A DNA stretch of 64,000 bases, taken from positions 62,001 to 126,000 of the forward strand of contig NZ_KB899548.1 of NCBI RefSeq assembly GCF_000378345.1, given 5' to 3'. The notes under the pieces were generated by a model. That model saw nothing but the letters and a program-made list of their open reading frames with translations. It was not told where the DNA came from and did no database searches. Positions 18,113 through 26,030 of the stretch are shown one piece after another (positions within the stretch are counted from its first letter, which is position 1; each line of letters begins with the position of its first letter). A program made the position numbers and the translations under genes. The DNA is from Hirschia maritima DSM 19733. GTDB taxonomy: Bacteria > Pseudomonadota > Alphaproteobacteria > Caulobacterales > Hyphomonadaceae.

Positions 18113-21100
18113 TTAAGAGCCATTTCGTGCCGCAGAGCGTAGTTTGCGAAGCAGCGCTTCGGAGACTTCACCAGTAGGAATTAGGCCATTGCTGCGTTCA
18201 AATTCACGAATCGCGTTGCGTGTATTGGGGCCCATTACACCATCTGCTGTTAGTGATGCACCAGAAATTTGAGCAAGCAGACTCTGAACTTCACTGATCT
18301 GTGTTTTCAGCGAAGCGCTCCATGGTTGTTGACCAAATTTCCCATTTGCAGCACCGCTTACTTGTCTTGGTGAAAACGCGTTAGCCTCTGCACTGATTTT
18401 GTTTGCTTCAGCTGTTGGAAGTTTGTTGAGAATATCACGGGCGCGGCGGTTGCCGTCTGCATCACCATTTTTACCCGAAATCTCAAACCAATAAGCTGCT
18501 TTTGCCAAATCTTGTGAAACGCCTAGACCTTGTTCATAGAGGACACCAAGATTGTATTGACTGTCGATCAAGCCATAGTCTGCGGCGCGTGTGAACCATT
18601 CGACACCAGCTAGGAATGATTGATCGCCGCCTTCACCTTCAGCATAAAACACAGCTAAATCGTGCATTGCTTTCACATTGCCATTTTCAGCTGCAAGCGT
18701 GGTCCATTTACGGCTTTCTTTGATCGAGCGCGGAACACCTTCGCCGCGTTCATAAAGTTTACCCATACGATATTGTGCGGCGGCCAATCCTTGATCAGCA
18801 GCTTTACGCATTGTTTCAGCTGCCACACGCTTTTCGCCAGACGCCAATTGCTTGATTGCGAGTTCGTGTTGGGCAATCGCAGAACCATTTTCTGCTGCTG
18901 CTTCAAGTGAAATTTTAGGTTCTTGAGGTGCAGCTGATGTTTCTGGTGGAGTTGATCGTGAAGAGGCGAAAGCATCCAGTGCAGAAACTCTTTTCGGTGT
19001 TTCAATTGAGCCCGCTTCTACAACACCGGAAGTTGTTTCGGCAGCTTTGAAATTCTCAGACGTTAGGATCCTTGCATCTTCTGGAAAGAGAACTTGTTCG
19101 TCGACGTGCGCATTTGCATTGCCCATTTGCTGACCTCGTTCATTGGAAGTGTGCAACTCTGCAGCTTCTTCCTTTGCATCGAAGAGAGTGTCTTCATCTT
19201 CATTAGTTGCGCCAGCCTGTGTGGCATCAGGATTAAACTTTGGAGGTGTAACTGACATGCCATCATCTGCACTGACATGTTTGCCACGCATAGCGACCAT
19301 GCCTGCGCCACCGACAACAGCAGCCGCTAACACACCGGCGGCAACCATCGGAAGCTTGCCGTTTTTCCGGTCATCGGCACTTTTTAATTTTATTCTGTTA
19401 TCAGCACCGCGTTCTTTTGCAGCTTGTCTTGCACCAACCAGAAATTCTGAATTGTTAGTGCTCGCCCGGGCAAATGGATCATCGTCCAATCCAACATCCG
19501 AGCGTCTAGGATTAAATGCGTTTTCAGCAGGTAATTCTGTTTCATATTCTAGTTCGAGTGAAGACGTGAATGCGTCTGTTTCTGCATCACTCTCAAACAG
19601 ACTATCTTCAACGCTTTCATCAATTTGAGGGCCATCTGCTTTGTTGATGATTTCGGCAATTGCTTCGTCATTCTGTTTGAATAGTTCAGCTTCGGCTTCT
19701 AATTCTGCGCGTTGCTCGGCTAGCTCAGCAGCAAACTCTTTGCGTGCATTGAATGCTATGTCAGCAATATCTGAATCGTTGATCTCTTCTTCATCTGATT
19801 GAACTTCTGAAACATCAATATCTTCTTCCGCAGGAGTTTCTGTCTCAAATACAGGAGGGGATACTATGTCTTCAACAAATTCATCAAGAAGGCTTGGCGT
19901 TTCATCTGTTTCTTGCTGTTGCGGTTCAATGAAATCATCAACTATGCCATCATCAGTCGCAAAGATATCTTCTTGTTCCGATTGAGGCAGAGGAGGAGGT
20001 GCAATGTCTGTTGCTAGGTCTTCGTCATCAGAGATGATTTCTGTGGCAGACAAATTATCTACTTTTTGCGCCAATGAAGACACCGTGTTTTGAACCGGAG
20101 ATACAATGTGAGCAGCTTCTTCTCTAGCTGCTTTCAAACGCTGTTCGATCTCTTCCATCGTAGAAGAAAGATGTTGGCGAGTTGAAGAAGAAACTTCATC
20201 AATCTTATTATTGATGTTTTCAAAGGCTTCTTCATTGCGTGCCTGTAGTCGTTCGGTGGCGCGGGCAACGTGCTCGCCTACTTGCTCAATGGCTTCGGCG
20301 CTACGACGTTCAGTGTCGTCGATTTTGGCGTTGGTTTCTTCTAGGCGCTCTTCCATGTGCGCTGCGATTTTACCAACTTGCTCTGCAAGGGTCCCCATTT
20401 GAGAAGATTTTGTTTCTTCGACAGCGTTCAAACGTTCGCTGATCAGAGAAGTCGTGCGTTCTAATTCTTCACGTAAGTCTTCCACTGCGCCATCAGAGGC
20501 ACCTCGATCTTCTACACCCTGAAGACGTTGATCTAGTGCTTCGGATAAACGTTCAAACTGTCCAGAGATAAGTTCAACAGCATTTAATTGGCGTTCTTCA
20601 GCCGCAGCAATATCTGACTGCATTGAATCAATTTGCTTTTGCAATGCATCGACTGCACCGGCTTCAACGCCTTTTGTGGCGGCTTCGATGCGTTGGTCTA
20701 CAGCTGAATTCGTGTCTTCTATAGTTTTTGAAAAGTCACTGGCAATCTCAGAGAGTTTTTCTTCGAACTCCTTGCGAATATCAGTGGATTCGCCGACCTT
20801 CTGCTGAACTTCTTCTAAACGTTCGTCTAAAGAAGAGTATGATTTTTCTAAATCAGAAATCGCAGAAACTTTGTTGGTTTCCGCTTCTGTAAAGCGTTCA
20901 TTGATACGCTCAACAGCTGCTTGTAGTGTCGCTAGTGCTTCATCTGAGTTTTGGGTTGAACGAGCCGTTTTTTCAATACGTGCATCTACATCCGACACTT
21001 TGGCAAACATGGACGTAACGTTTTGTTGCGCGGTGTTGATGCGTTCTTCGACGTCATTAATGCTGCCAAATAATTTGTCTGATAGCTCTTTGTTACGCTT

Positions 21101-22144
21101 GGCAACTTCTTCTGCAATGTCCGCTGAAGATTGTTTGCTAGCTGATAAAGCTGCGTCGGCAGTTGAAAGCGCTTCATCCAGTTTGTTGTCTGTGTGAGAA
21201 GCAAATGACTTTAAGCTGTCACGAAGATCATTAAAAGAATTTTGCGAGGTTTGCAGGGCTGAATCGGCTTTGCGCTGCGTGTCGCTGATCTTATCTTCAA
21301 TTGTGTTGAAGCGTTCTTCTGCTTTACGTGATTGTGTACGTGCTAAATCAAGTGCATTTTCTGTGCGACCCAATGCATCTCGTAGACGGTCTTCTGTTGA
21401 ACGTTCGAAACGATCAAGTCGCGAAGAAGTGTCATCGCTTTTACGATTGCTCTCATTGAGACGGTTCTCGATAGAGCCAAAGCGATCTTTTACATCGCGG
21501 TCTATTCTGTTTGTTGCGTTGGTGACAGCATCATCCATACGGCGCGAAATGCCATCTACTTCATTTGATAAATGCGTAACACCGCGACTTAATTCATTTC
21601 TGAGATTGTCTTGATCTTCAGCAACTTCGTCTTTGGTGTCGTGAACTTGTTTGGCTAGCTTGGTGAGGGCACCTTCCAACGCGCGCATTGCATCTAGCAT
21701 ACGACGGGAATTGTCTTTGCGACTAACTGAGTCCAAGCGTTCTTCTAAAGACGCCTGAGTTGCACGCATGTCATTCAGTGCACCATCAAAGCGGTTTGCT
21801 ATACCTGCGGTCGAACGTTCGTTTGATTCCAAGCGGTTCAAAAGGGTCAGCATGGATTGATCCACACCAGCCAGCGCCTGTGTGGAACGGTTTTCACCAG
21901 CATTCATGCGGCGAGATATTTCTTCAAGGGTATTTGCAACTTCACTGACGCGCTCTGGTTGAGCTTCACCGCGAAGAATTGGGTTGAGAGGAGAGTTAGA
22001 CGGTTCGTCTTTAGAGCCGCTATCTTCTAATAGAAGGCGGTTCAAATAACTTCCTAGAGTAATGCCGTCTCGTTGAGCGTGTTCGCGTGCTTTTGCGCGA
22101 GCTTTAGGATCTATCCCTTTAACGCTCCAAGGTGCATGCCCCAT
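18113..22144 (-). CDS. podJ: PodJ-like polarity/localization factor
   Basis: This is a 1343-residue protein with the architecture of Caulobacter PodJ. It has a conserved N-terminal APWSVKGIDPKARAKAREHA segment, then about 700 residues of heptad-rich coiled coil with many LEERL/RLD-type repeats. An acidic Glu/Asp/Pro-rich stretch (about 705-880) is followed by one membrane helix (about 931-951), SEL1/TPR-like repeats (about 1085-1240) and a C-terminal peptidoglycan-binding domain (about 1285-1343, DGVMGPNTRNAIREFE). Such proteins mark a cell pole, recruiting signalling factors inside the cell and touching the wall outside it. The ATG has CTGGAG upstream. A TTAA-N8-TTAAC sequence about 95 bp upstream nearly matches a CtrA site. 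Assignment rests on architecture; other PodJ-like SEL1 proteins exist in the group. Confidence 0.86.
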   Translation of the reverse strand: MGHAPWSVKGIDPKARAKAREHAQRDGITLGSYLNRLLLEDSGSKDEPSNSPLNPILRGEAQPERVSEVANTLEEISRRMNAGENRSTQALAGVDQSMLTLLNRLESNERSTAGIANRFDGALNDMRATQASLEERLDSVSRKDNSRRMLDAMRALEGALTKLAKQVHDTKDEVAEDQDNLRNELSRGVTHLSNEVDGISRRMDDAVTNATNRIDRDVKDRFGSIENRLNESNRKSDDTSSRLDRFERSTEDRLRDALGRTENALDLARTQSRKAEERFNTIEDKISDTQRKADSALQTSQNSFNDLRDSLKSFASHTDNKLDEALSTADAALSASKQSSADIAEEVAKRNKELSDKLFGSINDVEERINTAQQNVTSMFAKVSDVDARIEKTARSTQNSDEALATLQAAVERINERFTEAETNKVSAISDLEKSYSSLDERLEEVQQKVGESTDIRKEFEEKLSEIASDFSKTIEDTNSAVDQRIEAATKGVEAGAVDALQKQIDSMQSDIAAAEERQLNAVELISGQFERLSEALDQRLQGVEDRGASDGAVEDLREELERTTSLISERLNAVEETKSSQMGTLAEQVGKIAAHMEERLEETNAKIDDTERRSAEAIEQVGEHVARATERLQARNEEAFENINNKIDEVSSSTRQHLSSTMEEIEQRLKAAREEAAHIVSPVQNTVSSLAQKVDNLSATEIISDDEDLATDIAPPPLPQSEQEDIFATDDGIVDDFIEPQQQETDETPSLLDEFVEDIVSPPVFETETPAEEDIDVSEVQSDEEEINDSDIADIAFNARKEFAAELAEQRAELEAEAELFKQNDEAIAEIINKADGPQIDESVEDSLFESDAETDAFTSSLELEYETELPAENAFNPRRSDVGLDDDPFARASTNNSEFLVGARQAAKERGADNRIKLKSADDRKNGKLPMVAAGVLAAAVVGGAGMVAMRGKHVSADDGMSVTPPKFNPDATQAGATNEDEDTLFDAKEEAAELHTSNERGQQMGNANAHVDEQVLFPEDARILTSENFKAAETTSGVVEAGSIETPKRVSALDAFASSRSTPPETSAAPQEPKISLEAAAENGSAIAQHELAIKQLASGEKRVAAETMRKAADQGLAAAQYRMGKLYERGEGVPRSIKESRKWTTLAAENGNVKAMHDLAVFYAEGEGGDQSFLAGVEWFTRAADYGLIDSQYNLGVLYEQGLGVSQDLAKAAYWFEISGKNGDADGNRRARDILNKLPTAEANKISAEANAFSPRQVSGAANGKFGQQPWSASLKTQISEVQSLLAQISGASLTADGVMGPNTRNAIREFERSNGLIPTGEVSEALLRKLRSAARNGS

Positions 22145-22453
22145 CCTTGGCTCCAGTCTCTTTTACTAACGCGGAGTTAATGTACTCCGACAAATTATAC
22201 CCAATCTATTCAATGCGGTGTTTTTGCTTAAAGGGTGGTTAATAGAATTCTTAACTAGGCAAAAATTTCAGTGTTCACTTCGACATAGGTGTTTTTTTGA
22301 TAAAACTATTTCGTGGGTGAAATAGTTTTGTTTCGTATGTTTATTAAATTTATTTCGCATATAAACAAAAAATACTTGACGTTGACGTAAGGGTAAGGTG
22401 TATTCATGATCAAAAGCCAACAATAAAAGTGGTATTTTATCGGGAGAAAAATC
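22145..22453. other. divergent promoter region between podJ-like gene and MerR gene
   Basis: This 309-bp intergenic stretch carries the outward promoters of the podJ-like gene (minus) and of the beta-oxidation operon (plus). It is AT-rich and includes a near-CtrA sequence at 22239-22255 and the MerR-type promoter at 22376-22406. No coding sequence is supported in it. Confidence 0.6.
22376..22406 (+). promoter_or_regulatory. MerR-type promoter with 19-bp spacer
   Basis: TTGACG (22376-22381) and TATTCA (22401-22406) are separated by 19 bp, the elongated spacer typical of promoters controlled by MerR-family proteins. The spacer starts TTGACGTAAGGG, giving a direct repeat of TTGACGT that resembles operators I recall for LiuR-type MerR regulators. 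Autoregulation by the MerR gene that starts 47 bp downstream is inferred. Confidence 0.5.
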
Positions 22454-22894
22454 ATGCGTTCTTACAGTATTGGTGAGCTGGCGAAAGAGTTCGAAGTTAC
22501 TCCGCGGGCACTTCGTTTTTATGAAGATAAAGATCTTTTGCATCCTACAAGAAATGGCATGCATCGCGTTTATTCCTACAAAGACCGTGGGCGTTTACAG
22601 CTTATCCTGCAAGGTAAAAATATCGGATTTTCTTTAGCCGAAATTCGAGAGTTGTTAGATGTATATAACCTCGAAGGTCCTCGCGTTCAGATGGAACGTA
22701 TGTTAGAGAGATATCAGGCTCAGGTTGTGAAATTGGAAAAGCAACGTAGCGATATTGATGGTGCTTTGGCGCAAATAAAAGATCACATGAAAGTTATCGA
22801 TGATCATTTGGCAAAACCTAGCCAAGAAACATTGAGACAAGAGCGTGATAGAATTTTCAATTCGTCCAATTCAGCGCCTAAAGCTGCTGAATAG
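22454..22894 (+). CDS. MerR family regulator of the beta-oxidation operon
   Basis: This 146-residue regulator has the N-terminal MerR winged helix-turn-helix (YSIGELAKEFEVTPRALRFY, residues 4-23). A long dimerisation helix follows (about 80-120). It lacks the cysteine cluster of metal-sensing members, which fits the acyl-CoA-sensing LiuR-like group. A GGGAG Shine-Dalgarno precedes the ATG. The acyl-CoA dehydrogenase gene starts 54 bases after its stop, so it heads the operon and probably regulates it from the 19-bp-spacer promoter. The inducer is not known from sequence. Confidence 0.88.
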   Translation: MRSYSIGELAKEFEVTPRALRFYEDKDLLHPTRNGMHRVYSYKDRGRLQLILQGKNIGFSLAEIRELLDVYNLEGPRVQMERMLERYQAQVVKLEKQRSDIDGALAQIKDHMKVIDDHLAKPSQETLRQERDRIFNSSNSAPKAAE

Positions 22895-22948
22895 TCAGTC
22901 AAAATAGTAGATTAACCAGAAATTTTTTTCTAATACAGGTGACCCAAT

Positions 22949-24730
22949 ATGCCTCGTTATGATGCCCCCGTGCGCGACATGCGCTTTATTCTAAATGAAG
23001 TTTTGGATATTAATTCATACAATAATTTGTCAGGATTTTCAGAGCTATCTGAAGATTTGGTAGATGCCATTTTGAATGAAGGTGCAAAGTTTGCCAAAGA
23101 GGTTCTTCACCCGCTTAACATGGTAGGTGATCAGCAAGGTGTAGTTCGTCATTCAGATGGAAGTGTGAAGACGCCTGATGGATTCCCAGAAGCATATAAA
23201 GCTATGGCAGAAGGTGGGTGGACAGGGTTGTCTGCAGACACCGAATTTGGCGGACAGGGCCTTCCTCACGTATTGGATTCTGCCATTAGTGAGATGATGT
23301 CATCCGCCAACATGGCTTTTGCAATGTACCCGGGGCTAACTCACGGAGCTTACTCAGCAATTTTGGCTGGAGCTTCTCAGGAGCAAAAAGAAACTTACGT
23401 TCCTAAAATGGTATCCGGCGAGTGGGCAGGAACAATGAACCTGACAGAACCACACTGTGGTACTGATCTTGGTTTGATGAAAACCAAAGCTGTTCCTCAA
23501 GCTGATGGAACATATAAAATTTCTGGTCAGAAAATTTGGATTTCTGGTGGAGAGAATGACTTCACCGACAACATCATTCATCTTGTTCTTGCGAAAATAG
23601 AAGGTGCGCCTGAAGGTATTAAGGGCGTGTCCTTGTTCATCGTTCCAAAATTCGTTTTGGATGAAGATGGCAATCCAGGTGAACGCAATGCATGTGGCTG
23701 TGGTGGTCTTGAAGAGAAGATGGGTATCCACGGAAACGCAACATGTGTAATGAACTATGATGGCGCAACAGGTTACCTTGTTGGTGAACCTAACAAAGGT
23801 ATGCGCACAATGTTCGTTATGATGAACGCAGCGCGTTTAGGAGTTGGTGTTCAAGGTCTCGCCCAGTCAGAAATATCTTACCAAAACGCCGTAGATTTCG
23901 CGAAAGACCGTTTGCAAAGTCGTTCAGTGTCCGGCCCAAAAGCACCTGAAAAGGTAGCTGATCCCGTGATTGTGCACCCAGACGTGCGCCGTATGTTGAT
24001 GGATCAGAAAGCTTTCAATGAGGGCGCTCGTGCATTCTCATTGTGGACGTCTTTGTACAACGATCTTGAGCACCGCGCTGAAGATGAAAAAACACGCGAA
24101 AAAGCGTCAGATTACATGGGGCTCCTAACACCTGTTGTGAAAGCCTTCCTTACAGACAAAGGTCTAAAGGGATGTATCGACGCGATGCAAATTCACGGTG
24201 GCTCAGGCTTCACAAAAGAGTGGGGCATGGAGCAATTTGTTCGCGATTGTCGTATCGCCCTGATTTATGAAGGCACGAATGGTGTTCAGGCGCTTGATCT
24301 TGTCGGTCGTAAATTGCCGTCTAAAGGCGGACGCGCAATTATGACATTCAATGCGGAAATGGATGCATTTATCGCAGAGAATGACACTGAAGAAATGAAG
24401 CTATTTATTGACGCTTTGAAAATAACTAAAGGTCAGCTTCAGGAAGCGACTATGTGGTTGATGCAGAATGGTATGACAAACCCAGATAATGCTGCCGCAG
24501 CTTCTCACGATTTCTTGCACATTTTTGGTTACACAACATTTGCATACATGTGGGCACGCATGGCTAAGGTTGCACTTGCCAAGAAAGATTCAGGCGACGA
24601 CTTTTACACAGAAAAATTGGCTACCGGCCGTTATTTTGTAGAGCGTATGTTGCCTGACGTAGCTGCACATCTTGTAAAAGTTAAAACAGGTGCTGAGCCA
24701 TTATTCCTTTTGGATGAAGCACAGTTCTAA
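22949..24730 (+). CDS. acyl-CoA dehydrogenase (long, with C-terminal domain; DmdC-like)
   Basis: This is an FAD enzyme of the first step of fatty-acid beta-oxidation or of a related acyl-CoA, 593 residues long. The N-terminal MPRYDAPVRDMRF and the extra C-terminal helical domain (about 470-593) are typical of the long acyl-CoA dehydrogenase branch that includes DmdC. FAD-binding residues lie in NLTEPHCGTDLG and KIWISGGEND, and the likely catalytic glutamate is E441 in YEGTNGVQ. The downstream thiolase and bifunctional enzyme make general fatty-acid degradation more likely than methylmercaptopropionate use, but sequence alone cannot settle this. Confidence 0.92.
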   Translation: MPRYDAPVRDMRFILNEVLDINSYNNLSGFSELSEDLVDAILNEGAKFAKEVLHPLNMVGDQQGVVRHSDGSVKTPDGFPEAYKAMAEGGWTGLSADTEFGGQGLPHVLDSAISEMMSSANMAFAMYPGLTHGAYSAILAGASQEQKETYVPKMVSGEWAGTMNLTEPHCGTDLGLMKTKAVPQADGTYKISGQKIWISGGENDFTDNIIHLVLAKIEGAPEGIKGVSLFIVPKFVLDEDGNPGERNACGCGGLEEKMGIHGNATCVMNYDGATGYLVGEPNKGMRTMFVMMNAARLGVGVQGLAQSEISYQNAVDFAKDRLQSRSVSGPKAPEKVADPVIVHPDVRRMLMDQKAFNEGARAFSLWTSLYNDLEHRAEDEKTREKASDYMGLLTPVVKAFLTDKGLKGCIDAMQIHGGSGFTKEWGMEQFVRDCRIALIYEGTNGVQALDLVGRKLPSKGGRAIMTFNAEMDAFIAENDTEEMKLFIDALKITKGQLQEATMWLMQNGMTNPDNAAAASHDFLHIFGYTTFAYMWARMAKVALAKKDSGDDFYTEKLATGRYFVERMLPDVAAHLVKVKTGAEPLFLLDEAQF

Positions 24731-24814
24731 TTGAAGAATAAAATAATAAACGTCTACCGATTTTAGACTTCTAATTCGTGGCGGACCTGCCGCCACACAC
24801 GGGAGAAAACAAGA

Positions 24815-26017
24815 ATGCATGATGCATATATATTTGATGCGGTGAGAACGCCGCGTGGCAAGGGCAAGAATGGTTCTCTTCATGAGACAACATCTCTTTC
24901 TCTAGCAACGCAGGTTCTAGAAGCACTTCGTGACCGTAATAACTTGGACACTTCAAAAGTTGATGATGCTATCCTTGGGTGTGTTGCACCTATTGGTGAG
25001 CAAGGATCTGATATTGCACGTATCGCGGTGATGAATGCTGGATATGACCAAAAGGTTGCTGGTGTACAAATCGACCGTTTCTGTGCATCTGGCCTAGAAG
25101 CTTGTAACATGGCCGCTGCAAAGGTTATGACAGGTGAAGCTGAAATGGCCATTGGTGGTGGTGTTGAAGCCATGTCACGTGTCCCTATGGGATCAAATGG
25201 TGGTGCTTGGCCGGTGGATCCTACTTCTGCCATCAACACGCGTTTCGTACCACAAGGTGTATCCGCAGATATCATTGCAACGAAGCACGGCTTCTCTCGT
25301 GATGACTGTGACGCATATGCTGTTGAAAGTCAGAAACGTGCAGCAAAATCATGGGAAGAGGGACGTTTCTCCAAGTCTATTATTCCAGTAAAAGACCAAA
25401 TGGGCGGCATCTTGCTTGATCACGATGAGCACATGCGTCCAAGCGCAGACATGCAAGCATTAGCTGGATTGAACCCAAGTTTCCAAATGATGGGTGAGAT
25501 GGGCTTTGATGCAGTTGCACTAACTCGTTATCCAGAAATTGAAAAAATGAACCATGTTCACCACGCTGGTAACTCTTCCGGTATTGTGGATGGTGCAGCT
25601 GGTGTTCTAATTGGTAACAAAGAAATGGGTGAGCGCCTGGGTCTAAAACCACGTGCGCGCATTAAAGGTTTCTGTTCTGTCGGTTCTGAGCCAACAATTA
25701 TGCTGACTGGTCCTGTAGATGTGACTGAAAAGCTTCTTGGTAAGATGAAGATGGACATTAAAGACATCGATCTTATCGAGTTGAATGAAGCATTTGCTGC
25801 TGTTGTTCTGCGTATGATGCAGCACTTTGACATTCCACACGACAAAATGAATGTGAACGGTGGTGCGATCGCAATGGGCCACCCACTAGGTGCGACTGGT
25901 GCGATGATCCTTGGAACAATGGTTGATGAGCTTGAGCGTTCTGACAAAGAAACTGCTCTAGTAACTCTATGTATCGGTGCCGGAATGGGTACTGCTACAC
26001 TAATTGAACGCGTATAA
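24815..26017 (+). CDS. fadA: acetyl-CoA C-acyltransferase (thiolase), FadA-type
   Basis: This is a degradative thiolase that cleaves 3-ketoacyl-CoA in the last step of beta-oxidation. The nucleophilic cysteine is C90 (DRFCASGLEA). The other active-site residues are H356 in AMGHPLGATG and C386 in CIGAGMG. Its 400 residues are normal for the family. The start ATG has GGAG nine bases before it. The gene is 13 bases ahead of the bifunctional dehydrogenase/hydratase, and the two products presumably form the trifunctional beta-oxidation complex in the cytoplasm. The gene order alpha after beta is the reverse of E. coli fadBA. Confidence 0.94.
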   Translation: MHDAYIFDAVRTPRGKGKNGSLHETTSLSLATQVLEALRDRNNLDTSKVDDAILGCVAPIGEQGSDIARIAVMNAGYDQKVAGVQIDRFCASGLEACNMAAAKVMTGEAEMAIGGGVEAMSRVPMGSNGGAWPVDPTSAINTRFVPQGVSADIIATKHGFSRDDCDAYAVESQKRAAKSWEEGRFSKSIIPVKDQMGGILLDHDEHMRPSADMQALAGLNPSFQMMGEMGFDAVALTRYPEIEKMNHVHHAGNSSGIVDGAAGVLIGNKEMGERLGLKPRARIKGFCSVGSEPTIMLTGPVDVTEKLLGKMKMDIKDIDLIELNEAFAAVVLRMMQHFDIPHDKMNVNGGAIAMGHPLGATGAMILGTMVDELERSDKETALVTLCIGAGMGTATLIERV

Positions 26018-26030
26018 GGGAGGACACGAT

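Noticed and set aside
22239-22255. TTAA-N8-TTAAC upstream of the podJ-like gene as a CtrA box
   Set aside because: The spacer is eight bases instead of seven, so it does not meet the CtrA consensus; noted only as a near match.
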